The position numbers and the translations under genes were made by a program. Shown here one piece after another: positions 1 to 8,512 of a stretch of DNA of 64,000 bases. The notes under the pieces are model-generated. The model saw only the letters and a program-made list of their open reading frames with translations. It did no database searches and was not told the DNA's origin. The DNA is from CAMBDS01 sp964355675. Lineage in GTDB: Bacteria > Electryoneota > AABM5-125-24 > Hatepunaeales > Hatepunaeaceae. Position 1 is the stretch's first letter. Each line of letters begins with the position of its first letter. Location: NCBI GenBank assembly GCA_964355675.1, contig CAYHEC010000007.1, positions 62,001 through 126,000 of the forward strand, read 5' to 3'.

Positions 1-2
1 GC

Positions 3-821
3 TACAGGTTCGAATACAAAACATTCTTGCTGACAACACTCAATTCAGCGGGACGCATCCAATACGCTACCGATATCTGGAGCGGCGGGGGCGATATAGC
101 CGACGGTTCGGCGAAATTAGGAGGCACAGCAATAGCCCCTTTGCAAGAAGGAGGCTTTGCTACCTTTGAAGCATTTATGACGACTGGATTTCCACCGGCA
201 ATGAGTCACCTTTACGCCCACAAGACGGAAAACCTCGAGCAAATTGCCTTACATACCGATTTGGATGTCGTTCCGCACTCACTTGCCTATTTACCGCCCG
301 AAGAATCGGCGGAAGGACTGCCATTTCTACTTTGCGCCTTTGAGCATGGAGAGATCCGTCTGTTCGATCTGGGCAGTTTCAGGTTCAATCCACAGGAGTA
401 CTCTTGGGAACCAAGCTCGAATATGCTGTTAACCGGTGACTTTGATGAGGACGGCAGGATCGAAATCTTCGGTTTGACCGGAAGTCTTCTCACTTGCGCG
501 CGCCTTCGACCCCTTTCCGCCTTCGAGCCTGATTTCATCCTTCATCCTTCATCCCTCATCCTTTCGAGCTTCCCCAATCCGTTTAACGCCAGCACGACAA
601 TCACGTTTTCGGTAGGGGCGTATTGCAATACGCCCCTACAACTGGCAATCTACGATCTCCAAGGCCGGATGGTGGCGGATTTGGTGACAGGCAGGAATGC
701 CTATCCTCCTGGCGAGCATAGGATTGTCTGGGATGGCAGTCGCTTGACAAACGGGCAATATATCCTTAGATTGAATGGAACAACAGAGTCTCTTTCGAGA
801 CCGGTCACAATCATCAAGTGA
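3..821 (+). CDS. T9SS-secreted protein, 3' part (partial)
   Basis: The frame is open to the left edge of the window, so this is the C-terminal 272 residues of a longer protein. A stretch GDFDEDGRIEIFG near residue 150 resembles FG-GAP/VCBS propeller repeats, which bind calcium in many secreted proteins. The last 85 residues are a T9SS type A sorting domain: FPNPFN, TTITFSV, LAIYDLQGRMVADL, IVWDGS and YILRL are all visible. The protein would therefore be exported by Sec and then moved to the surface by T9SS. The stop lies 12 bases before the next start, in the same direction, so the two genes are probably co-transcribed. Two loops of the sorting domain are encoded by palindromic elements. The specific function is unknown. 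Confidence 0.8.
   Translation, partial: YRFEYKTFLLTTLNSAGRIQYATDIWSGGGDIADGSAKLGGTAIAPLQEGGFATFEAFMTTGFPPAMSHLYAHKTENLEQIALHTDLDVVPHSLAYLPPEESAEGLPFLLCAFEHGEIRLFDLGSFRFNPQEYSWEPSSNMLLTGDFDEDGRIEIFGLTGSLLTCARLRPLSAFEPDFILHPSSLILSSFPNPFNASTTITFSVGAYCNTPLQLAIYDLQGRMVADLVTGRNAYPPGEHRIVWDGSRLTNGQYILRLNGTTESLSRPVTIIK
612..639. repeat. In-frame palindrome, family A, slot 1
   Basis: A 28-base palindrome with arms GTAGGGGCGTATT / AATACGCCCCTAC encodes GAYCNTPL inside the sorting domain, between TFSV and LAIYDL. The same 28 bases occur at 17505-17532 and 19803-19830, but there in the second loop and in another reading frame. Confidence 0.85.
686..706. repeat. In-frame palindrome, family B, slot 2
   Basis: A degenerate GACAGGC...GCCTATC hairpin encodes TGRNAYPP between LVADL and GEHRIVWD. 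A better-preserved non-coding copy lies at 7757-7780. Confidence 0.65.
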
Positions 822-833
822 AAGGAACAGGCA

Positions 834-2312
834 ATGAAACGGGTTATACTCTTGGTCGTTGGATTGGTGGTCGGGGCGGGGGGAGTTTTGGGGCAGGGAA
901 ATCCGTTCTGGCTAACCGAGACATGGAGAATTGAGGTTGATCCTTTTGGCACGACATCCAATCACATCGATTCTTATTGGTCTGAGGAAGGCAGAGCGAA
1001 GTTTCTAATCCGAACTTCGTCGAATGAAATCGTAACCGACGGCAACCAGATTTTGTGGCAACATCAATATCAAAATGGAGGTTCATATGCAACATCCATT
1101 GATTTTGGCCTCGAAGAAGGTGTTGGGATTGTAGTTGCGGACTGGAATTATTTAACATATTATTACGGCGAGAATTATGAGAGTGAGTTGGAAGTAGGAT
1201 TTCAATCGATTCCATACAGACCTGAGGAAAATTGGGTAGAAGACAGGTATGATATTAGATTGGTACTACCTGCCACGCCCGGATTACAAGATTCGACGAG
1301 GCGAGTAATCGCAGGTGCTTATAGAACTTCTCGAAAAGATGGAAATGGTGATCCCTGGTATGAGCTGGTCAATTCCGATGGTGTATATCATATTTTGTCT
1401 TTTTCTGGCAATATCGACACATCTTTTGTTTCCTTCCTCTACCCTGAATATCACCATATCGTTTCATCAGACGATGATGAATCAGACAGGATAATTATCT
1501 TTGGCCAGCATGAAAATGGCGTCCTTGATGAGCATGGTCCCAATGTTTCAAGTGCTGCAGGATATGTTAACTTCAATTATTACGACAATCAAATTCACGG
1601 TACGACAACAATGTTGGAAGGTTGTTATTTCAACTGGAGTAGTGATATCGTAAAACTACCCAACGGCGAAGCTCAAATCGTTGCTGGTCTAACATATGGT
1701 TTTTCGAATAATAGAGTTGTAAGATTTGGCTTACCAGCTCTTGGTGTCGTTGCATCCCTGAGATGCGATTTCATTAATAATAGAAGGTGGTTTGTTGTTA
1801 AAGATCCGAGAACGAATGTGGACTATATATTACTTTATAGTGATACTCCTCATTTCCAATTAATAAGATTAGATGGATATATTGAAAAGAATTTCCTTTG
1901 GACCCCGGAAAATGAGAATCTTGCGGATTTGGTCTGTGACGATATTGATAATGATGGAGTGCAGGAACTTCTGGTATTGACTGAGAATAACCTAATATGT
2001 TATGCAATCCACTCTCTGAACATAATTAATAACTCCTTCGTCATTCCCCCCTCATCCATCATCCTTTCGAGCTACCCCAACCCCTTCAACTCTTCCACGA
2101 CCATCAATTACTCCCTCCCCCGACCCGGCCGCTACGCCGTCGATGTCGTGGATATCAGCGGACGCCTGGTGCTGAGGCTGTCGGACGGCTGGCGTGAGGC
2201 GGGAAGCTATCGGGAGGTGTGGGATGCTGGGCAGACCGTCGCAGGCTCCTACCGCGTCGTCCTGTGCAACGAATTAAATCAGAGCATTTTCCCCGTGACC
2301 CTCGTCAAGTAG
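834..2312 (+). CDS. T9SS-secreted hypothetical protein
   Basis: A 492-residue protein. Residues 1-22 form a clear Sec signal peptide (MKRVILLVVGLVVGAGGVLG). AAAGGAACAG ends six bases before the ATG and serves as ribosome binding site. The middle of the protein has no family I recognise, but CDDIDNDGVQELLVL around residue 365 is FG-GAP/VCBS-like and suggests a beta-propeller. From about residue 405 there is a T9SS sorting domain (YPNPFNSSTTINYS, VDVVDISGRLVLRL, EVWDAG, YRVVL). This copy has a proline-arginine sequence (LPRPGRY) in the loop where paralogs carry palindrome-coded residues. It follows the upstream T9SS gene closely and probably shares its transcript. Confidence 0.8.
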   Translation: MKRVILLVVGLVVGAGGVLGQGNPFWLTETWRIEVDPFGTTSNHIDSYWSEEGRAKFLIRTSSNEIVTDGNQILWQHQYQNGGSYATSIDFGLEEGVGIVVADWNYLTYYYGENYESELEVGFQSIPYRPEENWVEDRYDIRLVLPATPGLQDSTRRVIAGAYRTSRKDGNGDPWYELVNSDGVYHILSFSGNIDTSFVSFLYPEYHHIVSSDDDESDRIIIFGQHENGVLDEHGPNVSSAAGYVNFNYYDNQIHGTTTMLEGCYFNWSSDIVKLPNGEAQIVAGLTYGFSNNRVVRFGLPALGVVASLRCDFINNRRWFVVKDPRTNVDYILLYSDTPHFQLIRLDGYIEKNFLWTPENENLADLVCDDIDNDGVQELLVLTENNLICYAIHSLNIINNSFVIPPSSIILSSYPNPFNSSTTINYSLPRPGRYAVDVVDISGRLVLRLSDGWREAGSYREVWDAGQTVAGSYRVVLCNELNQSIFPVTLVK

Positions 2313-2403
2313 CTCTCAAACTCTTTCCGGCACAATAGTTGCCCTTTAGAACCCGGAGACAAGCCCCGCATTGGGCGGAATATCCGGGTTCTGTATTTGA
2401 TAT

Positions 2404-2480
2404 CTTGGAGGGCGGATTTCAATCCGCCCCACTGATCGGGTTCCCGCCTGTCATGGGCAGGATGAATCCCGCCCTCCAAG
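2404..2480. repeat. Nested palindromes in the 2313-2611 gap
   Basis: Outer arms CTTGGAGGGC (2404-2413) and GCCCTCCAAG (2471-2480) enclose a second palindrome GGGCGGATTT/CAATCCGCCC (2410-2429) and a small GCCTGTC/GGGCAGG hairpin. The family with GCGGAT/ATCCGC arms recurs at 7558-7580 and 35651-35678. The rest of the gap holds no gene. At 2577-2598 the words CGTACTTT and CGCACT repeat a phrase also found at 53103-53125. Confidence 0.7.
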
Positions 2481-2611
2481 AGTCAAACCCGTATAAATTC
2501 ACGCCAACGCAGTCCCGACCGGAATTTAGCTTGCGTCCCAATTTTCACAATGGTAATTTAATTACTCTGATTCGTTCGTACTTTCGTACTTTCGCACTAA
2601 GGCACCAATCA

Positions 2612-4453
2612 ATGGCACAACAACCGATCATCTTCAAATCGTGGCGCGACTTGCCGCTCAACGCCGCATCGCTCGGCAACACTTCCGTCAACAAAACCGG
2701 CTCATGGCGCAATGTCGAACCGCATCACGTCGAGCAAATCCCTCCCTGCTCCAATCGATGCCCGGCTGGAAACGACGTCGTCGGCTTCGTCACACTCGCC
2801 GCGGAAGGCAACTTTGAGGACGCATGGCGTGTTCTCGCGCAGACATCCCCCTTCCCCGGCACTTGCGGGCGCGTATGCCCTCACCCCTGCGAGACCGAAT
2901 GCAACCGCGAGTCGATGGGCGGAACGATCAACATCCATTCTATCGAACGCTTCCTCGGCGATCTATATCGCGAAAATCCGCCCGAGATGAAGCTCGCCAA
3001 GCCCACCCACAAGCGCGTTGCCGTGATCGGCTCAGGTCCCGCCGGACTTTCGACCGCCTACCAGTTGCTACTTGCCGGGCACTCGGTGACGGTGTTTGAG
3101 GCTCACGCCAAAGTCGGAGGCATGTTGCGCGTCGGCATCCCCGACTACCGCCTGCCGCCCGATGTGCTCGATGGCGAGATCGCCCGCATGAAGAAGATGG
3201 GGTTGCAGATCATCACCGAAACCCGCATCGGTCGGGACATTCCGTTTGCCCAACTGATGGACAAGTTCCACGCTGTTTTTGCCGGAACTGGACTCACCGT
3301 CAGCCGTCCGCTTGGCGCAAAAAACGACGACAAAACGGGCGTCGTCTCCGGCACGGAAGTCCTGCGCCGGATTAACCTTGGCGAACCTGATGGTGTTGGT
3401 CAACGAGTGCTGGTGGTCGGAGGCGGCAACACGGCAATGGACGCGGCGCGGTCACTTTGGCGGCTGGGAAAAGACGTGAAAGTGATGTATCGCCGCACCC
3501 GTGTCGAAATGCCTGCCATCGCTGAGGAGATCGACGAGCTGATCGAGGAAGGCATCCCTATCGAGTTCCTCGCTACACCGGTCGAAGTCCTGCACGACGC
3601 GGCTTCCGGGAAGCTTCTCGGAGCAAAGTGCATCAGAATGCAACTTGGCAAACCGGATGAATCTGGCCGTCGCAAGCCTGCGCCGATGCCCGGTAGTGAA
3701 TTCGTTGTCGAAGCCGATTCGATCATCACCGCCATCGGTGAGACTGCCGACCTGAGTTATTTGCCGCAGGACTATTTGGCGAAAACCAGTTGGAACATCC
3801 CCGCTGATGAGTTAGGTCGCACATTTGAGCCGAAGCTCTTCGCTGGCGGCGACGTCGCCGATGGAGCAGGCACGGTGACCGCGGCGATAGGATTTGGACG
3901 CAAGGCGGCAATTGCAATCGATGCGCTGTTGAGGCAGGGGTCTTCTGCCGCCTCCCCGCAGGCGGCAGAAATAGATACCGCCGACCACGGCGGGTCGGCA
4001 GTGGATTCTCCCCTTGCCGACGCCGCTACTTCACCATCGTTGCGCTCTCGTGAGAAGCATGTTGTCCGGTACGAGGATCTCAACACTGCTTATTTCAAGC
4101 TGTTGGAGCGCATTAACCCCGAGCACTTGCCGGTGAGCGAAAGGGCGCGGTCGTTTTCTGAGGTGCGCGACGGGTACGACGAGATTGCTTGTTCTCACGA
4201 GGCGAGCCGTTGTTTCAGTTGTGGGACGTGCCCGGCTTGCGACAACTGCTGGGTGTTTTGCCCCGACGTGGCGGTGAAGAGAGTCAACGACACTTCCGTC
4301 GCCCCCCCGCGGGCGACGGGGACTTCCGCCGACGGCGGTGCGTCGGCGGAAGTGACTCAGCTTTACTGGGTTGACTATGACTACTGTAAGGGGTGTGGTC
4401 TTTGCGCGGCGGAGTGTCCGCGGGCGTGCATTGTGATGACGGCGGTACGCTAA
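2612..4453 (+). CDS. GltD-like NAD(P)H oxidoreductase fused to a 2x[4Fe-4S] PorD-like domain
   Basis: The ATG at 2612 is preferred: the frame is open further upstream but runs through repeats, and family homology begins at MAQQPIIFKSW. The 613-residue product starts with the Cys-rich GltD-type Fe-S domain (CSNRCPAG near residue 48, CGRVCPHPCETEC near 87). It then has a FAD-binding GSGPAG at about 140 and a second dinucleotide site VVGGGNTAMD at about 268. Its C-terminus is ferredoxin-like, with CFSCGTCPACDNC from 534 and CKGCGLC from 592. This arrangement is typical of flavoproteins that pass electrons between NAD(P)H and a 2-oxoacid:ferredoxin oxidoreductase, and porA lies 5 kb downstream. 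Two stretches between domains (about 444-475 and 562-582) are coded by palindromic elements and look like insertions that kept the frame. Confidence 0.85.
   Translation: MAQQPIIFKSWRDLPLNAASLGNTSVNKTGSWRNVEPHHVEQIPPCSNRCPAGNDVVGFVTLAAEGNFEDAWRVLAQTSPFPGTCGRVCPHPCETECNRESMGGTINIHSIERFLGDLYRENPPEMKLAKPTHKRVAVIGSGPAGLSTAYQLLLAGHSVTVFEAHAKVGGMLRVGIPDYRLPPDVLDGEIARMKKMGLQIITETRIGRDIPFAQLMDKFHAVFAGTGLTVSRPLGAKNDDKTGVVSGTEVLRRINLGEPDGVGQRVLVVGGGNTAMDAARSLWRLGKDVKVMYRRTRVEMPAIAEEIDELIEEGIPIEFLATPVEVLHDAASGKLLGAKCIRMQLGKPDESGRRKPAPMPGSEFVVEADSIITAIGETADLSYLPQDYLAKTSWNIPADELGRTFEPKLFAGGDVADGAGTVTAAIGFGRKAAIAIDALLRQGSSAASPQAAEIDTADHGGSAVDSPLADAATSPSLRSREKHVVRYEDLNTAYFKLLERINPEHLPVSERARSFSEVRDGYDEIACSHEASRCFSCGTCPACDNCWVFCPDVAVKRVNDTSVAPPRATGTSADGGASAEVTQLYWVDYDYCKGCGLCAAECPRACIVMTAVR
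3944..4035. repeat. Palindromic insertions inside the GltD-like gene
   Basis: TCTGCCGCC/GGCGGCAGA (3944-3969) is followed by CTGCCGACC-type palindromes and a GACGCCGC tail. The stretch encodes a low-complexity Ser/Ala/Asp segment between the flavin domain and VVRYEDLN, a place where homologs normally have only a short linker (from memory of the family). Confidence 0.65.
4298..4353. repeat. Second palindromic insertion inside the GltD-like gene
   Basis: A CGTCGCC/GGCGACG hairpin (4298-4318) is followed by ACTTCCGCCGAC / GTCGGCGGAAGT arms (4322-4353). It lies between the two [4Fe-4S] motifs, encodes a Thr/Ala/Gly-rich loop, and keeps the frame. Confidence 0.7.
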
Positions 4454-4454
4454 G

Positions 4455-4917
4455 TGCGTAGGGGTCGTTTACGCGTAGGGGTCGTTTACGCGTAGGAGCC
4501 GTTTACGCGTAGGGGCCGTTTACGCGTAGGGGCCGTTTACGAGCCCCTTGACGACGGGTATGGGTCGTTTACGCGTAGGGGCCGGTTTACGAGCCCCTTA
4601 TGCCGATCTGTCGCGTAGGGGCCGTTTACGAGCCCCTTGTCTTGACGTTGCGTAGGGGCCGTTTACGCGTAGGGGCCGTTTACGAGCCCCTTGTCTTGAC
4701 GTTGCGTAGGGGCCGTTTACNNNNNNNNNNNNNNNNNNNNNNNNNNNNNNNNNNNNNNNNNNNNNNNNNNNNNNNNNNNNNNNNNNNNNNNNNNNNNNNN
4801 NNNNNNNNNNNNNNNNNNNNGCGTAGGGGCCGTTTACGAGCCCCTTGTCTTGACGTTGCGTAGGGGCCGTTTACGAGCCCTTGTCTTGACGTTGCGTAGG
4901 GGCCGTTTACGAGCCCC
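4455..4917. repeat. Tandem repeat array, unit about 37 bases, with assembly gap
   Basis: The core phrase GCGTAGGGGCCGTTTAC is followed by GAGCCCCTTGTCTTGACGTT to give a 37-base unit, seen several times on both sides of the gap. On the left side shorter forms alternate. There are no unique spacers of equal length and no cas genes, so it is not a CRISPR array. Its reverse complement shares GTAAACGGCCCCTAC and GAGGTTGGG-like words with the in-frame array at 33198-33440. One degenerate copy lies inside the T9SS gene at 22811-22836. Copy number is unreliable because of the gap. Confidence 0.85.
4721..4820. other. Assembly gap of 100 Ns
   Basis: Exactly 100 Ns inside the tandem array mark a scaffold join. 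The true length and copy number here are unknown, and material may be missing. Confidence 0.99.
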
Positions 4918-5043
4918 GACATCGCCAAACGCCTTGACGACATGGAGCAAAAGTATGACGCCAAGTTCCGGGTCGTGTTCGACGCTATCAAGAAGATGAT
5001 GAGTCCGCCCATGCCGGAGAAGAAAGGGAAGATGGGGTTTTGA
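4918..5043 (+). pseudogene. ORF6N-type protein, 3' remnant
   Basis: These 42 codons encode DIAKRLDDMEQKYDAKF and then VVFDAIKKMMSPP, followed by a basic tail KKGKMGF and a stop. This closely resembles the end of ORF6N-domain proteins, phage-type DNA-binding regulators, which typically close with a KYDAQFKVVFDAI-like helix and a basic tail. Going upstream, the frame runs into the 37-base repeat and meets a TAG at 4897, so the N-terminal ORF6N domain is missing. I infer that repeat expansion or deletion destroyed the 5' part. The family call is from memory of the motif. Confidence 0.55.
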
Positions 5044-5114
5044 GGCTGCGTCTCACGCTAACAAACTGAATTATTGAACCATTTATACTGATAATTAAAC
5101 ATAGAGAGAGGAAA

Positions 5115-7388
5115 ATGAAGATTACAAGCATCAAGTCAATCAAGCATCGTATTTTCCGAGATTTTAAATGGGCAGGCCGTGGCCTCGCTGATTTCGCCAG
5201 ATACAATCTCATTTACGGGTGGAACTATTCTGGAAAAACAACATTTGCGAACCTCTTTCAACACGTTGAGGAGAGGACACCTCTTGCGGAAGGAGAGGCA
5301 ATATTTGTTTGTGACCCAGCGGGTGAGATTGAACTAACCAAAATCGACTCAACTACAGTGTTGCCATCGATAAAGGTTTTCAACAAGACTTTTGTCGAGA
5401 AACATGTTTCGTTTTCGTCCGAAGACCTTACTACTCCTATATTCGTAGTAATAGGAGAGTCTGCACCTGAAAAACAAGCATTGCTCGATCAGAAAAGGCG
5501 AGAGCGTGAGAACACCGAATCCGGGATCATTAAACACAATAGTTCGCTTAAAAAGGCAGAGAGTTCGAGAGATGAGTACGGTACAGAACAAGCTAGGACG
5601 ATAAAAGATATTCTAGGGAAGCCTGACAACACGTTTTGGAATTATAGACGTCCGAATTTTGAGAGAGCGTGTTCGGATAATGGAAACTCTGTTGAATTGA
5701 GCGATAGCGACTATCAGATTGCACTTTCTGAGAAGGATGCAAAGCCAAAAGATAATATTGTATTTGCGATGCCTATACAGCCTGACTTGAACATAGTATA
5801 TTCAGAGGTGAAAGAACTTCTTTACCTAGATATCACATCTGTACCGATAGACGATCTCCTCGCCGATAGTGTATTGTCTGAGTGGACGAGAACCGGTCTC
5901 AGAATTCACGAAGATAAGCACTCAGGAAAGTGCCTATTTTGCTTGAATGATTTAGGAGAAAATCGACTTCAACAATTGCGGGCGCACTTTGATAAGTCAT
6001 TTGACGACTTGATGGTCAAGCTTGATAAGGCGAAAGTAAAACTTCAGAATTTTGTCGGAGAGCTTGAAAAGGTGTCTTTCCCAGATGAAACTCGTCTCTA
6101 CGATCATCTCTCAACGCGATATAAGGAAATAGAATTACGCATGAGAGCAGAGATCGCGAAAATCTCAGAAGTTTATAAAGGACTTCTCTCTGAGATCGAA
6201 ACGAAACAAAGCAATCCTTTTAAGTTATTGTCCATCTCCACTCCTATTATCAAAATAGACAGTTCTATTTTGGTTGCTTTCTCTGCCATTCTTCAAGAGC
6301 ATAACGAATACGCGACTCTAATCCGTGAGCATGTCCGTGCTGCTGAGTCTCGCCTTCACAATCACATAATCTGTACCCGAATCGCTCACTTTAGGGATTT
6401 GGAAAAGGCGGTGGAAGAGGCGACTAAAGCCCTACAATTAGAAGAGCAGAATAACATTGTCATTAAGAACGCAATCTCTGTTCTTGAAAGAGAACTTAAG
6501 TCACATCGTCCTGCTGTAGATGCCTTAAATTTGGATCTCAAGAATTACTTAGGTCATTCTGACCTGCAATTAGAGGTTGAGAATACTGGATATAGATTGA
6601 AAAGGAATGGGCAATATGCCAATGACCTCAGTGAGGGTGAAAAAACGGCATTTGCGTTTCTCTACTACCTGCAAACGCTTAATCAAGACGGATTCGATAT
6701 TAAGAAGAGCATTATTGTGGTCGATGATCCTGTATCCAGCTTAGACTCCAACTCCTTATTCTATGCGTTCGGGTTCATGAGAGCAAATATTCGCGATGCA
6801 AATCAAATATTTATCCTAACACACAATTTCCAATTCTTTGCCATGGTGCGGCAATGGTTCAGGCATATCCCTAAGCGTGACAAAGTTACCAAGTATTATC
6901 AAATGACTCGGAATATTATCGATGGAAAACGCAATGCAGGTCTTAGTCCTCTTGATAAACTTCTAATGGAAAAAGAGTCTGAATATCACTATTTATTTAG
7001 TACTCTCCAAGCTAGAGCTGCGCAACCAGATGGAATTTATGACTTGGAACATGACTATTCATATCCAAATATGGCAAGAAGGTTGTTAGAATCATTTCTT
7101 GGTTTTAAGTATCCAGAAGAGGAAAAATTCTATCGTCGTATTGAACGAACTGGTTTCGATCCAAGCAAGAGACTTAGAATTGAGCGGTATGTACAAGCTG
7201 GATCACATGAAGAAGCTGGAATTCCAGAATCCCCATTTGATGCATCCCTGCTCGCTGAAACTGGATCTGTAATGGGAGATATCCTTGATATGATAAGGCA
7301 TGTAGATAATGTTCATTATGATGGCTTGATCGCGCTTAGTGCTGCAACTACACTATCAGTTACATCGCCGATGACATCAACGCCCTGA
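5115..7388 (+). CDS. AAA_13-family ATPase, RloC/PrrC-like anticodon nuclease candidate
   Basis: A 757-residue SMC-like ATPase. The Walker A motif is GWNYSGKT (residues 35-42). A coiled-coil region is interrupted by a CLFC zinc-hook-like motif at 273-276. The ABC signature LSEGEK is near 505 and Walker B VVDDPVSSLD near 535, followed by ILTHN. This arrangement matches PF13166 proteins such as RloC. In RloC and PrrC the C-terminal domain cleaves tRNA anticodon loops using an Arg-x3-Glu pair and a His. Here R655xxxE659 and H698 could fill those roles, though the spacing is longer than the 32 residues I recall for PrrC. The end HVDNVHYDGLI is also typical of the family. AGAGAGGAAAATG gives a good ribosome binding site. 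It stands alone, without restriction-modification genes, next to an ORF6N remnant and repeats, as expected of a mobile defence gene. Its AT content is higher than that of the neighbouring redox genes. Confidence 0.75.
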   Translation: MKITSIKSIKHRIFRDFKWAGRGLADFARYNLIYGWNYSGKTTFANLFQHVEERTPLAEGEAIFVCDPAGEIELTKIDSTTVLPSIKVFNKTFVEKHVSFSSEDLTTPIFVVIGESAPEKQALLDQKRRERENTESGIIKHNSSLKKAESSRDEYGTEQARTIKDILGKPDNTFWNYRRPNFERACSDNGNSVELSDSDYQIALSEKDAKPKDNIVFAMPIQPDLNIVYSEVKELLYLDITSVPIDDLLADSVLSEWTRTGLRIHEDKHSGKCLFCLNDLGENRLQQLRAHFDKSFDDLMVKLDKAKVKLQNFVGELEKVSFPDETRLYDHLSTRYKEIELRMRAEIAKISEVYKGLLSEIETKQSNPFKLLSISTPIIKIDSSILVAFSAILQEHNEYATLIREHVRAAESRLHNHIICTRIAHFRDLEKAVEEATKALQLEEQNNIVIKNAISVLERELKSHRPAVDALNLDLKNYLGHSDLQLEVENTGYRLKRNGQYANDLSEGEKTAFAFLYYLQTLNQDGFDIKKSIIVVDDPVSSLDSNSLFYAFGFMRANIRDANQIFILTHNFQFFAMVRQWFRHIPKRDKVTKYYQMTRNIIDGKRNAGLSPLDKLLMEKESEYHYLFSTLQARAAQPDGIYDLEHDYSYPNMARRLLESFLGFKYPEEEKFYRRIERTGFDPSKRLRIERYVQAGSHEEAGIPESPFDASLLAETGSVMGDILDMIRHVDNVHYDGLIALSAATTLSVTSPMTSTP

Positions 7389-7814
7389 CGCATCTAATCA
7401 TTGGCGCAAGGCTCTAAATTTGGAAAGAAAACAAATAAATAAGACCTAAAACAAAACCAAAGCTCGTTGATTTGCCTCAATCTTCTGACATCAAGGTCGT
7501 GGAGTATATGTAAGGGGACTGGATTCCCGCCTACGCGGGAATGACGCGCCATTTGGCGCGGGCGGATTACAATCCGCCCCACTGCCGACCAGACAGGACA
7601 AACTGAAGTTTGAACTCTGAACTGGATACCGGCTTTCGCCGGTATGATGAAAACGATGAGTCACCAATCGATCACGCCGGAAACGGCAGTCTGGCAGGCA
7701 TTTCCGGGCTTCGGTGACTCAGTGATCGATTTTTTAGGTGTGCCCTATTCGACTGTGACAGGCAAGAATGCCTGTCGTACTGAATTAAAACCATATAACA
7801 AAAGGAACTCACAA
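7389..7814. repeat. Intergenic stretch with several palindromes
   Basis: The gap holds ATTCCCGC/GCGGGAAT (about 7523-7543), GGCGGATT/AATCCGCC (about 7560-7577), and family B GACAGGC/GCCTGTCGTAC (7757-7780). A longer-range pair, GAGTCACC...ATCGATCAC (from about 7659) and GGTGACTCAGTGATCGAT (from about 7713), also occurs. A frame open from 7644 into the rubrerythrin gene crosses these repeats and is not thought to be translated. Confidence 0.6.
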
Positions 7815-8378
7815 ATGAACCTCAAAGGATCGCAAACCGAAAAGAACCTGCTGACCGCGTTCGCAGGGGAATCACAAGCTCGCAATCGTTACACCTACGC
7901 CGCGTCGAAGGCGAAGGAAGAAGGCTTCCAGCAGATCGCCCAAATCTTCGAAGAGACCGCCAATCAGGAGAAAGAACACGCCAAACGGCTGTTCAAGCTC
8001 CTCGAAGGCGGTGAAGTGATGATCTCGGCCGCCTTCCCCGCCGGAGTCATCGGCACGACCGCCGAGAACCTCCGCGCCGCCGCCGCCGGGGAACGCTACG
8101 AGCATACCGAAATGTACCCAGGCTTTGCAAAGATCGCCAAGGAAGAAGGCTTCAACGCCATCGCCGCCGTCTTCACCTCGATAGCCATCGCCGAAAAATA
8201 CCACGACGAGCGCTACACCAAATACGCCGTGCAGGTCGAAGGCGACCACGTCTGGGTGCGCGAAAGCAAGACCACCTGGCGCTGTCTCAACTGCGGATAC
8301 ACTCACAACGGGCCTTCGGCGCCGAAACAGTGCCCGGCTTGCGCCCACCCGCAGGGGTATTTCGAGGAAATTGGTTAA
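7815..8378 (+). CDS. rbr: Rubrerythrin
   Basis: A 187-residue rubrerythrin, a cytoplasmic non-haem di-iron peroxidase that detoxifies hydrogen peroxide in anaerobes. The N-terminal ferritin-like four-helix domain shows the family motifs EKNLLTAFAGESQARNRY and EETANQEKEHAKRLF, and the second half has GERYEHTEMYP and AIAEKYHDERY, which supply the di-iron ligands. The C-terminal rubredoxin-like knuckle is CLNCGYTH then CPAC. AAAGGAACTC lies just upstream of the ATG at 7815, and homology starts at MNLKGSQ, so this start is chosen over the longer frame from 7644. The next gene also carries a rubrerythrin-like domain, making a small peroxide/iron pair. Confidence 0.95.
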   Translation: MNLKGSQTEKNLLTAFAGESQARNRYTYAASKAKEEGFQQIAQIFEETANQEKEHAKRLFKLLEGGEVMISAAFPAGVIGTTAENLRAAAAGERYEHTEMYPGFAKIAKEEGFNAIAAVFTSIAIAEKYHDERYTKYAVQVEGDHVWVRESKTTWRCLNCGYTHNGPSAPKQCPACAHPQGYFEEIG

Positions 8379-8392
8379 CAGAAAAGACCAAA

Positions 8393-8496
8393 CACAGAGG
8401 GCACAGAGAGGACACAGAGATCACAGAGTTAACACAAAGTATAATTATATTTTCCCCCTCTGTGTCCTCTGTGAATCCTCCGTGTTCTCTGTGTTA
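8393..8496. repeat. CACAGAG-type inverted repeat
   Basis: A left block of repeated ACACAGAG / CACAGAG words (8393-8430) faces a right block of CTCTGTG words (8458-8492), making an imperfect long hairpin between the rubrerythrin and mbfA genes. It has the same form as the CACGAAG/CTTCGTG elements at 24619-24715 and 25372-25504. It could attenuate transcription, but it has no clear terminator U-tract. Confidence 0.6.
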
Positions 8497-8512
8497 AATA
8501 AAGAGCCGTTAT

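Noticed and set aside
4455..4917. CRISPR array
   Set aside because: Units are contiguous without unique spacers, variable in form, and there are no cas genes.
7340..7429. Out-of-frame YIADDINALTHLIIGARL after the ATPase gene
   Set aside because: It reads like a protein end, but the ATPase already ends with the usual family C-terminus, and the other frame is short and closed by a TAG at 7337. A frameshift is not supported.
7644..7814. N-terminal extension of rubrerythrin
   Set aside because: The open frame crosses palindromic repeats; family homology and ribosome binding site point to the ATG at 7815.
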